40,251 nt of DNA, from positions 1-40,251 of the forward strand of contig CAYZMG010000037.1 in assembly GCA_964479465.1 (NCBI GenBank), in the 5' to 3' direction. The DNA comes from CADCTB01 sp964479465. Lineage in GTDB: Bacteria; Actinomycetota; Acidimicrobiia; Acidimicrobiales; AC-14. This document shows, in pieces, positions 31,855-40,251 of the stretch. Positions within the stretch are counted from its first letter, which is position 1. Each line of letters begins with the position of its first letter. Both the position numbers and the translations under genes were made by a program. Below the pieces are notes generated by a model. That model was given only the letters and a program-made list of their open reading frames with translations. It made no database searches and was not told the DNA's origin.

Positions 31855-32862
31855 GTGAACACTTCCTTGCTCGACGCCTGCTGGGGCAAGCCCGTCGAGC
31901 GGCTGCCGATCTGGTTCATGCGCCAGGCGGGGCGGTGCCTGCCCGAGTACCGGGCCCTCCGGGAGCGCCACGGGATGTTCGACATCTTCCGGGCGCCGGA
32001 GCTGGCGGCAGAAGTGACGATGCAGCCGGTGCGCCGGTTGGGCGTCGATGCCGCCATCCTGTTCTCCGACATCGTCGTCCCGCTGGCCGCGGTCGGCATC
32101 GAGATCGACCTCCAGCCGGGCCCGGTGTTGACCGAGCCGTTCCGCTCCTCGTCCGACCTCGGTCGCCTGCGGCCACTGGAGCCCGAGGTCGACATGCCCT
32201 ACGTCCTCGACACCGTCCGGCTGCTGGCCGGCGAGCTCGAGGTGCCGCTCATCGGCTTCGCCGGCGCCCCGTTCACCCTGGCCAGCTACCTCATCGAGGG
32301 CGGGTCGTCGAAGACCCTCGGCCGGACCAAGGCGGCCATGCACGCCGACCCGGTGTTCTGGGGGGAGCTGCTCGACCGCCTCGCCGGCATCGTCGTGGCC
32401 TCGCTGCGGGCCCAGGTCACCGCCGGCGCCGCCGCCGTCCAGGTGTTCGACTCGTGGGCCGGTCTGCTCAACCCCTCCGACTACCGCCGCTCGGTGCTAC
32501 CCGCCACCGCCAAGATCTTCGCCGGCCTGGAGGATCTGGGCGTCCCCCGCATCCACTTCGGCGTGGGTACAGGCGAGCTGCTGGAGCTGCAAGCCGAGGC
32601 CGGCGCCGACGTGGTGGGCGTCGACTGGCGGGTCCCGCTCGACCGGGCCCGCGCCCGCCTGGGCGACCAGGTGGCGGTACAGGGCAACCTCGACCCGGCG
32701 GCCTGCCTGGCCCCGTGGGACGTCGTGGCCCGCGAGGCCGGCGCCGTCCTCCATGCCAACGCCAGCCGCCCGGGGCACGTGTTCAACCTGGGCTGGGGCG
32801 TCCTCCCCGAGACCGACCCAGACATCCTCCGCCGGCTGGTCGACTTCGTCCACGGTGAGTAG
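31855..32862 (+). CDS. hemE: Uroporphyrinogen decarboxylase
   Basis: A 335-residue HemE converting uroporphyrinogen III to coproporphyrinogen III. Signature PIWFMRQAGRCLPEYR near the start, FSDIVVPLAAVG (catalytic Asp region), GFAGAPFTLASYLIEGG and GHVFNLGWGVLPETD near the end. It is the first gene of hemE-hemH-hemG. The GTG start follows TAGGGT at 7 nt, and its stop overlaps the hemH start by 8 nt. Confidence 0.96.
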   Translation: MNTSLLDACWGKPVERLPIWFMRQAGRCLPEYRALRERHGMFDIFRAPELAAEVTMQPVRRLGVDAAILFSDIVVPLAAVGIEIDLQPGPVLTEPFRSSSDLGRLRPLEPEVDMPYVLDTVRLLAGELEVPLIGFAGAPFTLASYLIEGGSSKTLGRTKAAMHADPVFWGELLDRLAGIVVASLRAQVTAGAAAVQVFDSWAGLLNPSDYRRSVLPATAKIFAGLEDLGVPRIHFGVGTGELLELQAEAGADVVGVDWRVPLDRARARLGDQVAVQGNLDPAACLAPWDVVAREAGAVLHANASRPGHVFNLGWGVLPETDPDILRRLVDFVHGE

Positions 32863-33748
32863 CCCCTCCGGGGTGCTGGTGATGGCGTACGGGACGCCGG
32901 CCACGCCCGAGGACGTGGAGGCGTACTACACCCACGTCCGCCGGGGTCGCCCGCCGACGCCCGAGCAGCTGGCCGACCTGCGCCGGCGCTACGACGCCAT
33001 CGGCGGTGCGTCGCCGCTTCTGGCTCGCACCCGGGAGCAGGCCGCCGGCATCCAGTCCGCCCTGGGCGACGACTTCCTGGTCGAGCTGGGCATGAAGCAC
33101 GCGGCGCCGTTCATCGAGGACGGGGTCGCCGCCCTCGTCGCCGGCGGCGTCACCCGCATCATCGGGGTGGTGCTGGCGCCCCACTACTCGGCGCTCTCCG
33201 TGGGCGAGTACGCCAAGCGAGCCGAATCGGCTGCGGCCGAGGCCGGCGTGGAGCTCGCCATGGTGAAGTCCTGGCACCTGGCACCCGGCTACGTCGACCT
33301 GCTGGCCGGCTTCGTCACCGGGGAGCTGAAGCGGCTGGACGTCGACCCTGTCGAGGTGGTCTTCACCGCCCACAGCCTCCCGACCCGCATCCTTGACATG
33401 GGCGACCCCTATCCCGACCAGCTGGCCGAGACCGCAGCCGCAGTGGCGGCGCAGGCCGGCGTCGAGCGCTGGTCGGTGGGCTGGCAGAGCGCCGGCCGCA
33501 CGCCCGAACCGTGGATCGGTCCCGACATCCTTGCCGTGCTGCCCGCACTGCGCGACGCCGGCGCGGCCGGCGTGGTCGTGTGCGCCGCCGGCTTCGTGTC
33601 CGACCACCTTGAGGTGCTCTACGACCTCGACGTGGAGGCCCGGGCCGCGGCCGAGGCCATCGGGCTGGCGTTCACCCGCACCCCATCACCCAACGCGGAT
33701 GCCGTGTTCTGCGCAACGGTGGCCGGCGTGATCAGGAGCCATGCCTGA
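32855..33748 (+). CDS. hemH: Ferrochelatase (probably coproporphyrin ferrochelatase)
   Basis: A 297-residue ferrochelatase inserting Fe2+ into a porphyrin. VLVMAYGTP starts the fold, LAPHYSALSVGEY contains the metal-site His and GFVSDHLEVLYDLD contains the conserved Glu. In Actinobacteria the enzyme normally acts on coproporphyrin III (CpfC). The GTG start overlaps the hemE stop, and the 3' end overlaps hemG by 8 nt. Confidence 0.93.
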   Translation: MSSPSGVLVMAYGTPATPEDVEAYYTHVRRGRPPTPEQLADLRRRYDAIGGASPLLARTREQAAGIQSALGDDFLVELGMKHAAPFIEDGVAALVAGGVTRIIGVVLAPHYSALSVGEYAKRAESAAAEAGVELAMVKSWHLAPGYVDLLAGFVTGELKRLDVDPVEVVFTAHSLPTRILDMGDPYPDQLAETAAAVAAQAGVERWSVGWQSAGRTPEPWIGPDILAVLPALRDAGAAGVVVCAAGFVSDHLEVLYDLDVEARAAAEAIGLAFTRTPSPNADAVFCATVAGVIRSHA

Positions 33749-35090
33749 GCGGGTAGCCGTCGTCGGGGGTGGGGTCACCGGCCTGGCTGCTGCCTATTAC
33801 CTGCGCCGAGCCGGCGCAGCCGTGACCGTGATCGAGGCCGGCGAGCTGGGCGGGAAGATCCAGACCCGGGAGCTGGCCGGCGTGCCGGTGGAGGCGGGCC
33901 CGGACACGTTCCTCGCCCGGGTGCCCTGGGCCGTCGACCTGTGCCGGGAGCTGGGCCTGGGTGACGACTTGGTCGAGCCGGCGACGGGCAAGGCGTTCCT
34001 CTGGACCGGCGGGGGCCTCCGCCGCCTCCCCGAGCGTCACGTGCTCGGCGTGCCCATCGCTCTCCGCCCGTTGCTGGACTCGGGTGTGCTGTCGAGAGCC
34101 GGCGTGGCCCGCGCCGCCCTCGATCTGGTCCTGCCTCGGAGCCGCCACGGCGTCGACCCGTCGGTCACCGCGGTGGTGGGCCGGCGCATGGGCCGCCAGG
34201 TCGTCGACCGCCTCGTCGACCCCCTCGTGGGCGGGATCAACGCCGGCCGAGCCGACGCCCTCAGCCTGGCCGCCACCGCCCGCCCCATCGCCGAGGGCGC
34301 GGCCCGGTCCCGCAGCCTGGTCCTCGGCCTGCGGGGCGCGCCGTCGGGTCCCGCCGGTCCGGTGTTCCTGGGCCTCAAGGGCGGCCTGCACCGCCTGGTC
34401 AAGCGCCTGAGCGAGGAGGCCGGTGACCTCCGCACCGCGACGGCGGTGGGCGGCATCGATGCCGGCGCCGGCGGCTACACCGTGCGCTGCGACCCCGGCC
34501 CCGACATCGAGGCCAACGCCGTAGTGGTCACCGTCCCGTCCTACGCCGCCGCCGGGATGCTCGAGGCGCTGTCGCCGACGGCGGCCGGCCACCTCGCCGC
34601 CATCCGCCACGCTTCGGTCGTCACCGCCACCCTGGCCTACCGGCCCTCTGCCCTCCCCCGGCCGCTGGAGGGCGCGGGCATGCTCGTCCCCCGTGTCGAA
34701 GGCCGGCTCATGACCGCGTGCACATGGTCGACCACCAAGTGGCCGGCGCTGGCGTCGAGCGGGATGGTGATGCTGCGTGCGTCGTCGGGCCGCGACGGCG
34801 ACGACCGAGCCATGGAACTGCCCGACGAAGAGATCGTTCGCCGGCTCCACGACGAGCTGGCCAAGGCCCTCGGCCTGACGGAGCGTCCGGAGGAATCACT
34901 CATCTCCCGCTGGCCGCGAGGCTTCCCACAGTACGACGTCGGCCACCAGGCCCGCGTCGATGCCATCGAAGCCGCCCTGGCCACCGATGCCCCCGGGGTG
35001 TACGTCGCCGGCGCCGCCTACCGCGGCCTGGGCATTGCCGCCTGCATCGAGCAGGCCCGCCGGGCCGCCGGCCTGGTCACCGCCGGCTAG
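33741..35090 (+). CDS. hemG: HemY-type porphyrinogen oxidase (protoporphyrinogen/coproporphyrinogen III oxidase)
   Basis: A 449-residue FAD-dependent oxidase with the N-terminal dinucleotide motif VAVVGGGVTGLAAAYYLRRAG, the GPDTFLAR loop and a C-terminal YVAGAAYRGLGIAACI flavin-closing block. In actinobacteria HemY generally oxidises coproporphyrinogen III (CgoX), before the ferrochelatase step. The third gene of that route (coproheme decarboxylase ChdC) is not in this window. The ATG start overlaps the hemH stop by 8 nt. Confidence 0.92.
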   Translation: MPERVAVVGGGVTGLAAAYYLRRAGAAVTVIEAGELGGKIQTRELAGVPVEAGPDTFLARVPWAVDLCRELGLGDDLVEPATGKAFLWTGGGLRRLPERHVLGVPIALRPLLDSGVLSRAGVARAALDLVLPRSRHGVDPSVTAVVGRRMGRQVVDRLVDPLVGGINAGRADALSLAATARPIAEGAARSRSLVLGLRGAPSGPAGPVFLGLKGGLHRLVKRLSEEAGDLRTATAVGGIDAGAGGYTVRCDPGPDIEANAVVVTVPSYAAAGMLEALSPTAAGHLAAIRHASVVTATLAYRPSALPRPLEGAGMLVPRVEGRLMTACTWSTTKWPALASSGMVMLRASSGRDGDDRAMELPDEEIVRRLHDELAKALGLTERPEESLISRWPRGFPQYDVGHQARVDAIEAALATDAPGVYVAGAAYRGLGIAACIEQARRAAGLVTAG

Positions 35091-35117
35091 GGCCATTCCT
35101 GCAGGTAAGACTGGGAC

Positions 35118-36497
35118 ATGACCGACGTGATCGTCGTGCGGTCGCCCTTCGACGGCGCCGAGGTCGGCCGGGTGCCGAAGCACGGCCGGGACGACGTCGA
35201 CCGGGCGGTCGCCGCCGCGGCCCGAGCACTGGCCACCCGGCCGCTGCCGCCGTGGCGCCGGGCCGAGATCCTCGACGCCGGCGCTCGCCTGCTGGCCGAG
35301 CGAGCCGAGGACTTCGCCCGCACCATCGCCCTGGAGTCGGCCAAGCCGATCAGAACGGCGCGCATCGAGGCCATGCGGGCGGTGAGCACGTTCACCTTCG
35401 CCGCTGTCGAAGCCCGCCGCCTGACCGGCGACATGGTGCCCGTCGACGCCGCCCAGGTCGGCGAGGGGCGGCTGGCGTTCACCCTCCGGATACCGATCGG
35501 CGTGGTGGCCGCCATCCCCCCGTTCAACTTCCCGCTCAACCTGGTGGCCCACAAGCTGGCGCCGGCCATCGCCGCCGGCTGTCCGGTCGTGCTCAAGCCG
35601 GCCAGCCAGACGCCGCTGTCGGCCGTCGCCCTGGCCTCGCTGCTGGTCGACGAGTGCGGCCTGCCGGCGGACTACCTGCACGTCGTCACCGGGGCCGGTG
35701 GCGAGGTGGGCGCAGCCCTGGTCGAGCACCCCGACGTGGCCTACGTCTCCTTCACCGGATCCTCGGAGGTCGGCTGGGGCATCGCCGCCAAGGCCGGGCG
35801 CAAGAAGGTCGCCCTGGAGCTGGGCAACAACTCACCGGTGATCATCGAGGCCGACGGCGACTGGACTCAGGCGGCCCGCACCATCGCCACCGCCGGCTTC
35901 AGCCACGCCGGCCAGTCGTGCGTGTCCGTGCAGCGGATCTATGTCTCCGCGCCGGTGGCCGGCGACTTCACCGCCCTACTGGCCGGGCTGGTCGACGACC
36001 TGGTCGTCGGCGACCCGATGGACGAGGCCACCGACGTGTCGGCGCTGATCTCCACCGGCGACCGCGACCGGGTGGCGTCGTGGATCTCCCAGGCCGTCGC
36101 CGGCGGGGCCGCCGTCGCCGCAGGCGGCGTTTTGGAGGGAGGCGTTCTCAGGCCAACAGTGCTGACCGGCGTGACGCCCGACATGCGGGTGAGCCGCGAC
36201 GAGGTGTTCGGGCCGGTGGTCGCCATCCAGCGCTACGACTCCCTCGACGAGGCCCTGCGCCTGGCCGACGACACCCGCTTCGGGCTACAGGCCGGCATCT
36301 TCACCGCCAGCCTGGCCTCGGCACTTCGGGCGGCGCGGGAGTTGCGGTTCGGTACCGTTCTGGTCAACGAGGTGCCGACGTGGCGGGCCGACCAGATGCC
36401 CTACGGCGGCGTGCGGGAGAGCGGGAACACCAAGGAAGGTCCGACGTATGCGGTCCGGCAGATGACCGAGGAACGTCTGGTGGTGATCCAGCCGTAA
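35118..36497 (+). CDS. Aldehyde dehydrogenase family protein
   Basis: A 459-residue NAD(P)-dependent aldehyde dehydrogenase. PPFNFPLNLVAHKLAPAI and VVLKPAS bind the cofactor, SFTGSSEVGWGI the nucleotide loop, VALELGNNSPVII the general-base Glu, and AGQSCVSVQRIYV the nucleophile Cys. It is shorter than the 480-500 average and lacks the first beta strand, as in several non-specific lactaldehyde/succinate-semialdehyde members. The substrate is not predictable. It lies 27 nt after hemG and ends just before the ligase gene. Confidence 0.92.
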   Translation: MTDVIVVRSPFDGAEVGRVPKHGRDDVDRAVAAAARALATRPLPPWRRAEILDAGARLLAERAEDFARTIALESAKPIRTARIEAMRAVSTFTFAAVEARRLTGDMVPVDAAQVGEGRLAFTLRIPIGVVAAIPPFNFPLNLVAHKLAPAIAAGCPVVLKPASQTPLSAVALASLLVDECGLPADYLHVVTGAGGEVGAALVEHPDVAYVSFTGSSEVGWGIAAKAGRKKVALELGNNSPVIIEADGDWTQAARTIATAGFSHAGQSCVSVQRIYVSAPVAGDFTALLAGLVDDLVVGDPMDEATDVSALISTGDRDRVASWISQAVAGGAAVAAGGVLEGGVLRPTVLTGVTPDMRVSRDEVFGPVVAIQRYDSLDEALRLADDTRFGLQAGIFTASLASALRAARELRFGTVLVNEVPTWRADQMPYGGVRESGNTKEGPTYAVRQMTEERLVVIQP

Positions 36498-36499
36498 CC

Positions 36500-37540
36500 G
36501 TGCCAACCGAAAGGCCACCAGTCCTGGCCCCCATGCTGGCCACGACCACGTCGCTGCCGGCGACCTTCGACGGCTGGTTCATCGAGCCCAAGTGGGACGG
36601 CGTGCGCGCCGTGGTCACCGTGCACGAAGGGTCGGTGTCGATCACCAGCCGTCTGGGCAACGACGTCACCGGCGGCTACCCCGAGCTGGCGGGCCTCGCC
36701 GGCGCACTCGGCGGTCGCTCCGCGGTGCTCGACGGCGAGATTGTCGCCTTCGACGAGCGCACGGGCAGGCCCAGCTTCCAGCGCCTCCAACGACGCATGC
36801 ACGTGCGCCAGCCCGGCGCCCAGCTGCGGCGCGACGTCCCCATCCAGCTGCTGCTGTTCGACGTGCTGTGGCTCGACGGCGAGCTGATCGCCGAGCGCCA
36901 GCAGGCGGAGCGGCGGATGGTGCTGGAGGAGTTGTCGCTTGAGGGGCCGAACTGGCACACGTCGCCCCTCATCCCGCCGGCGCCGGCGGAGGAGCTGCTG
37001 GACGCCTGCCGCCAGATCGGCATGGAGGGCTATGTGGCCAAGCGGGCCGACGCCCCGTACCTCCCGGGCCGGCGCTCGTCGGCCTGGATCAAGGTGAAGT
37101 GCGTCAAGCGCCGGGAGTTCGTGGTCGGCGGGTGGTCCGAGGGCCAGGGCGGGCGCTCGGGATCGATCGGCTCGCTCGCCGTCGGGTGCTGGGGCCTCGA
37201 CCCCGATACCGGCGGCAGCACCGGCCGGTTCCACTACGTGGGACTGGTGGGCTCAGGGCTCTCCGGCGACATGATCCGCCAGCTGACTGCCATCTTCGAA
37301 CGCACGGCGCGAGACGAGAACCCGTTCGCCGAGAAGCTGCTCGGCAAGCTCCACTATGTCGAGCCGCTGCTGATCGCCGAGGTGGCGTTCAACGAGATCA
37401 CGGAAAGCGCCACGCTGCGCCAACCGTCGCTCCAGGGTTTCCGGTCGGACTTGAACCCGAACGAAGTCCTGGCCGACCCGGACCTGCAGGTCGTCATCGA
37501 CCAAAGGCCCCTGCAGGTACGGGTCCGGCAGGCCTGGTAG
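36500..37540 (+). CDS. ATP-dependent DNA ligase (LigD/LigC-type ligase domain only)
   Basis: A 346-residue ligase. Motif I FIEPKWDGVRA with adenylated Lys31, motif III LDGEIVAFD, motif IV GMEGYVAKR and motif V AWIKVKC are all present, followed by an OB-fold domain ending in FRSDLNPNEVL. It has neither the polymerase nor the 3'-phosphoesterase domain of full LigD. The genes for Ku and the polymerase domain lie just downstream, so this is the ligation step of bacterial end-joining. The GTG start is 2 nt after the aldehyde dehydrogenase stop. Confidence 0.92.
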   Translation: MPTERPPVLAPMLATTTSLPATFDGWFIEPKWDGVRAVVTVHEGSVSITSRLGNDVTGGYPELAGLAGALGGRSAVLDGEIVAFDERTGRPSFQRLQRRMHVRQPGAQLRRDVPIQLLLFDVLWLDGELIAERQQAERRMVLEELSLEGPNWHTSPLIPPAPAEELLDACRQIGMEGYVAKRADAPYLPGRRSSAWIKVKCVKRREFVVGGWSEGQGGRSGSIGSLAVGCWGLDPDTGGSTGRFHYVGLVGSGLSGDMIRQLTAIFERTARDENPFAEKLLGKLHYVEPLLIAEVAFNEITESATLRQPSLQGFRSDLNPNEVLADPDLQVVIDQRPLQVRVRQAW

Positions 37541-37567
37541 CGATGTCTGATTGTCAGCGGAGCTGAG

Positions 37568-37804
37568 CTAGCCGCCGGCCTGGCCGCCGCCGCCGGCGGC
37601 ACCACCCTGCTCGGCCTGGAGCCGGCGGTCGGGGGTGTCCTCCATAGCCTCGCTGCCGGTGTCGGAATAGCCGATACCGGAGCGGCCGGTCTCGGTGGCC
37701 CCCTCAAGGGCGGGGTCGCCGCGCTCCTTGCCGCCTCGGGTGGCGTCGTCGCCTTCGGGGGCGTCGGACATGGGCTCGCCGGTGGTGGGATCTACTTTGG
37801 GCAT
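37568..37804 (-). CDS. Short disordered hydrophilic protein
   Basis: A 78-residue product rich in Gly, Asp, Glu, Thr and Ala, with no hydrophobic core or membrane segment and a Gly-rich end. I start it at the ATG at 37804, giving MPKVDPTTGEP. It sits between the ligase and Ku genes on the opposite strand. It could be a small stress-related (general stress/hydrophilin-like) protein, but the composition is all I can see. Low certainty that it is real. Confidence 0.45.
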   Translation of the reverse strand: MPKVDPTTGEPMSDAPEGDDATRGGKERGDPALEGATETGRSGIGYSDTGSEAMEDTPDRRLQAEQGGAAGGGGQAGG

Positions 37805-37887
37805 ACCGGAGACTTTCCCCGCCGGTAGCTGACGAAAACAGCCACCGGTGCACTGCCACCCCGTGCACAAGGAGCGGCCTATCGACG

Positions 37888-37893
37888 TACCAT
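37888..37893 (+). promoter_or_regulatory. Leaderless -10 box (TACCAT) for ku
   Basis: TACCAT, 6 nt, then GTG at 37900. It suggests that ku-pol can be transcribed separately from the ligase. Confidence 0.5.
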
Positions 37894-37899
37894 CTCGAT

Positions 37900-38694
37900 G
37901 TGCCCAGGCCCATTTGGAGCGGCGCCATCAGCTTCGGGCTGGTGAACGTGCCGGTGAAGGTGTTCAGCGCCACGTCCTCCAAGGACGTCCGCTTCCACCA
38001 GCTCGACGGAAAGTCCAAATCGCGCATCAAGCAGAAGCGGGTCTCGGTGGCCACCGGCGAGGAGGTTCCCTACGAGGACCTCATCAAGGCCTACGAGATC
38101 GCCCCGGACAACTACGTCACCATCACCCCCGAGGAACTCGAAGCGCTCGACCCCAAGGCAAGCAAGACCATCGACATCGAGGACTTCGTCGACCTCGACC
38201 AGATCGATCCCGTCTACTACGAGCGGCCGTACTACCTCGTGCCCGACAAGGGCGGGCAGAAGGCCTACGCCCTGCTGCGCAACGCCATGCGGGAAACCAA
38301 CAAGGTCGGAATCGCCCGCGTCGTGCTGCGCACCAAGCAGTACCTCGCCGCCATCCGGCCCTTGGACGACGCCCTCGTCATGGAAACCATGCTCTTCGCC
38401 GACGAGGTCAACCCCCTCGAGGAGCTCGACCTGCCCGGGCCCGATGTCGACGTCACAGAGCGGGAGGAGAAGATGGCCCGCTCGCTCATCGACTCCCTGA
38501 CCACTGACTTCGAACCGTCGAAGTACCGCGACGAGTACCGCGAGCGGGTCCTCAAGCTCATCGAGCAGAAGGCGTCGGGCCAGGAGATCGTGGTGGAGGA
38601 TGCCGCCGAGGAGGCGCCTCGGGTCGTCGACCTCATGGCCGCCCTCGAGGCCAGCCTGGCTGCGGTCAAGTCCGGGAAGCCCGACAAATCATGA
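37900..38694 (+). CDS. ku: Ku DNA end-binding protein
   Basis: A 264-residue bacterial Ku: PIWSGAISFGLVNVPVKVFSAT at the start, then the DNA-ring core (VPYEDLIKAYE, EDFVDLDQIDPVYYERPYYLVPDKGGQKAY) and a short helical C-terminus ending KSGKPDKS. Ku homodimers encircle double-strand ends and recruit the polymerase/ligase. The GTG start follows TACCAT by 6 nt. Its stop overlaps the polymerase start (ATGA). Confidence 0.95.
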   Translation: MPRPIWSGAISFGLVNVPVKVFSATSSKDVRFHQLDGKSKSRIKQKRVSVATGEEVPYEDLIKAYEIAPDNYVTITPEELEALDPKASKTIDIEDFVDLDQIDPVYYERPYYLVPDKGGQKAYALLRNAMRETNKVGIARVVLRTKQYLAAIRPLDDALVMETMLFADEVNPLEELDLPGPDVDVTEREEKMARSLIDSLTTDFEPSKYRDEYRERVLKLIEQKASGQEIVVEDAAEEAPRVVDLMAALEASLAAVKSGKPDKS

Positions 38695-39614
38695 GCCCGG
38701 CCTCGACGTCGGTCGAGGTGGAGGTCGGCGGTCGGCAGCTCAAGCTGTCGAACTTCGACAAGGTCCTCTATCCCGAGGCCGGGTTCACCAAGGGCCAGGT
38801 CATCGACTACTACACCCGGATCGCGCCGGCGCTGCTGCCCCACCTCCACCAGCGGGCGCTGACCCTCAAGCGCTACCCCAACGGGGTCGAGGGTCAGTTC
38901 TTCTACGAGAAGAACTGCCCGAAGCACCGACCGCCTTGGGTCGAGACGCTGTCGGTGTGGAGCGCCCGGAACAAGGCCGACGTCAACTACTGCCTGATCG
39001 ACGAGCTCGCCGGCCTGGTGTGGGTGGCCAACCTGGCGTCGTTGGAGCTGCACACCTCGCTCTCGCATGCCCGCGACGTCCAGCGGCCGTCGATGGTGGT
39101 GTTCGACCTGGACCCCGGGCCGCCGGCGACCGTCGTCGAGTGCGGTCAGGTGGCCCTCTGGCTCCGCGAGGTGCTTGACGACCTCGGCCTGCAGGCGTTC
39201 CCGAAGACCTCCGGCTCCAAGGGCCTGCAGATCTACGCGCCGCTCAACACGCCGGTGACCTACAACGAGACCAAGCCGTTCGCCCATGCCATGGCCAAGC
39301 TGCTGGAGCAGCAGCACCCCAAAGAGGTGCTGTCGGTCATGACCAAGGACCTCCGCACCGGCAAGGTCTTCATCGACTGGAGCCAGAACGACGACTCCAA
39401 GACCACCGTCTGCGTCTACTCGCTCCGCGCCCGCCCCCGCCCCACGGTCTCCACCCCGGTCACCTGGGAGGAGATCGAGGCCGTCGCCGCCAGCGGCGAC
39501 CCCGACGATCTGGTCTTCGAAGCCACCGACGTGCTCGCCCGAGTCGAGGCCAACGGCGACCTCTTCGCCCCTCTCTGCGAGCTGGAACAGACCCTGCCGG
39601 CGCCGCCCGGGTAG
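38691..39614 (+). CDS. LigD-type primase-polymerase domain protein (PolDom)
   Basis: A 307-residue stand-alone polymerase of the LigD/archaeo-eukaryotic primase group. NFDKVLYPEAGFTKGQVIDYY starts the domain, WVANLASLELH contains the His/Glu patch, FDLDPG (D139, D141) the catalytic metal pair, and SGSKGLQIY a conserved loop. It would fill gaps at ends held by Ku. It has neither a ligase nor a phosphoesterase domain. Coupled to ku by ATGA overlap. Confidence 0.93.
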   Translation: MSPASTSVEVEVGGRQLKLSNFDKVLYPEAGFTKGQVIDYYTRIAPALLPHLHQRALTLKRYPNGVEGQFFYEKNCPKHRPPWVETLSVWSARNKADVNYCLIDELAGLVWVANLASLELHTSLSHARDVQRPSMVVFDLDPGPPATVVECGQVALWLREVLDDLGLQAFPKTSGSKGLQIYAPLNTPVTYNETKPFAHAMAKLLEQQHPKEVLSVMTKDLRTGKVFIDWSQNDDSKTTVCVYSLRARPRPTVSTPVTWEEIEAVAASGDPDDLVFEATDVLARVEANGDLFAPLCELEQTLPAPPG

Positions 39615-39672
39615 CTGTTCGAGGGCTCTATGTCCCCGACTCTTACCCCGACGCCGGCCCGGGGTACCCCGC

Positions 39673-39678
39673 TAAGGT
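39673..39678 (+). promoter_or_regulatory. Putative -10 box (TAAGGT) for the terminal lipoprotein gene
   Basis: TAAGGT about 36 nt before ATG 39715, just after a GGGGTACCCC palindrome (39661-39670). AAAGGA lies 6 nt before the ATG, so this gene has a normal leader. Confidence 0.35.
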
Positions 39679-39714
39679 CCCGAGTCGATTGGTGCTGTCG
39701 AGAAAGGACGAGCA

Positions 39715-40152
39715 ATGACCGGTTCGACCAAGCAGGGCTCACGGGTCACCACGGCGATCAGGGCTGCCGCCGTTGCGCTCCTGGTGCTGGCCGCCGGCTG
39801 CGGGCAAGAGGCCACGAGTGGCGACCCCAAGATCAGCGTCGACGACGACCGAGGCGCCGGCGGTGCGCTGGAAGGGCTCACCGTCACGGGCAGCAGGTTC
39901 TCGTCGAACGGACAGGTGCTCATCACCGTGCTCCTCGTGGGCAACGGCCCCAACCCCTCGCAGTACGTCGAGGAGACGATCCAGGCCGACGCCGGCGGGA
40001 AGATCACCTACGAACGCACGCCCGTCCCGTGCCCGCAGGCCACCGAGTACGGCAGCGGCAGCTGGACCTGGGTCACGGCGCGCGACATGACGTCGGGCAT
40101 CAGCGCCTCGCGGCCGCTGACCCCCGGAAGCACCGCGGACTGCACCGGCTGA
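39715..40152 (+). CDS. Putative small lipoprotein, function unknown
   Basis: A 145-residue product with a basic start, hydrophobic stretch and lipobox LAAGC, followed by an Asp/Gly-rich linker. The mature part is beta-rich (VTGSRFSSNGQVLITVLLVG resembles an IPT/Ig-like strand pattern), with two Cys late in the protein that could form a disulfide. The family is not certain. AAAGGA lies 6 nt upstream of the ATG. Confidence 0.72.
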   Translation: MTGSTKQGSRVTTAIRAAAVALLVLAAGCGQEATSGDPKISVDDDRGAGGALEGLTVTGSRFSSNGQVLITVLLVGNGPNPSQYVEETIQADAGGKITYERTPVPCPQATEYGSGSWTWVTARDMTSGISASRPLTPGSTADCTG

Positions 40153-40251
40153 GCCTCCGGGCCGGCGCCGGCGCTGAGCACTCACGGCGGCGCCGACGAT
40201 GGCGGGCCCCGGTGGCGCTGGCGGTTGTGGAACCCACACGCCACCCGCCCG

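Noticed and set aside
40153..40251. Gene start at the right edge
   Set aside because: The last 99 nt show no convincing start, ribosome site or promoter before the window ends.

Overview
The window is about 40 kb of very GC-rich DNA with tightly packed genes on both strands, frequent GTG starts and many 1-8 nt gene overlaps. A PdtaR-like response regulator, an Rpf-type secreted muralytic domain, a DUF2510 protein, a MurA with Asp in place of the catalytic Cys, a HelD-type RNA polymerase recycling factor, an F420-type luciferase-like oxidoreductase and recurrent TANNNT boxes 6-7 nt before start codons all point to an actinomycete-type bacterium (Actinomycetota; Acidimicrobiia is my inference). 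Two runs of 10 N (8846-8855, 10266-10275) show that this is a scaffolded draft. I see no rRNA, tRNA, CRISPR array, integrase or insertion sequence. This is mostly chromosomal housekeeping DNA with a few accessory pieces.

Layout. 1-570: response regulator (cut by the window edge) and a coiled-coil partner, minus strand. 637-3271: 4-alpha-glucanotransferase, a possible 39-codon mini-gene and a metallo-beta-lactamase-fold hydrolase. 3261-8609: NAD-dependent epimerase, ArsC-like thioredoxin-fold protein, serine hydrolase, membrane Ser/Thr kinase and a flavin disulfide reductase. 8671-9917: M50-type membrane protease with TPR-like tail, interrupted by a gap. 10036-13530: a minus-strand operon in which every gene overlaps the next (GtrA, CobT, methyltransferase, two lipoproteins). 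13577-14617: a single AbiEi-HTH/DUF559 nuclease-like gene between two nearly identical 47-nt hairpin repeats. 14644-21282: MoxR-type ATPase, VWA protein, an unrecognised protein, HelD and MurA. 21559-25972: Rpf-like protein, two divergent AI-2E-type permeases and an HtpX-like M48 protease. 25995-28388: a second MBL hydrolase, LLM oxidoreductase and UdgX. 28444-30212: thiC with its TPP riboswitch. 30251-31798: a tail-anchored protein and a DUF2510 protein. 31855-36497: hemE-hemH-hemG and an aldehyde dehydrogenase. 36500-39614: a split non-homologous end-joining set (ligase, Ku, polymerase). 39715-40152: a lipoprotein.

How it fits together. Genome maintenance is well represented (UdgX, Lig/Ku/Pol, HelD), as is envelope work (MurA, Rpf-like, kinase, GtrA, lipoproteins, M48/M50 proteases). 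The heme genes form a tight transcription unit, and thiC is under thiamine-pyrophosphate control.

The most unusual structure is the DUF559 gene bracketed by 47-nt palindromic direct repeats, with a third related copy 11 kb away that forms the end of a coding region. Other signals worth following are a 30-nt palindrome present twice in opposite orientation, a 17-nt dyad with back-to-back -10 boxes between two divergent permease genes, and the MoxR/VWA/unknown/HelD cluster.
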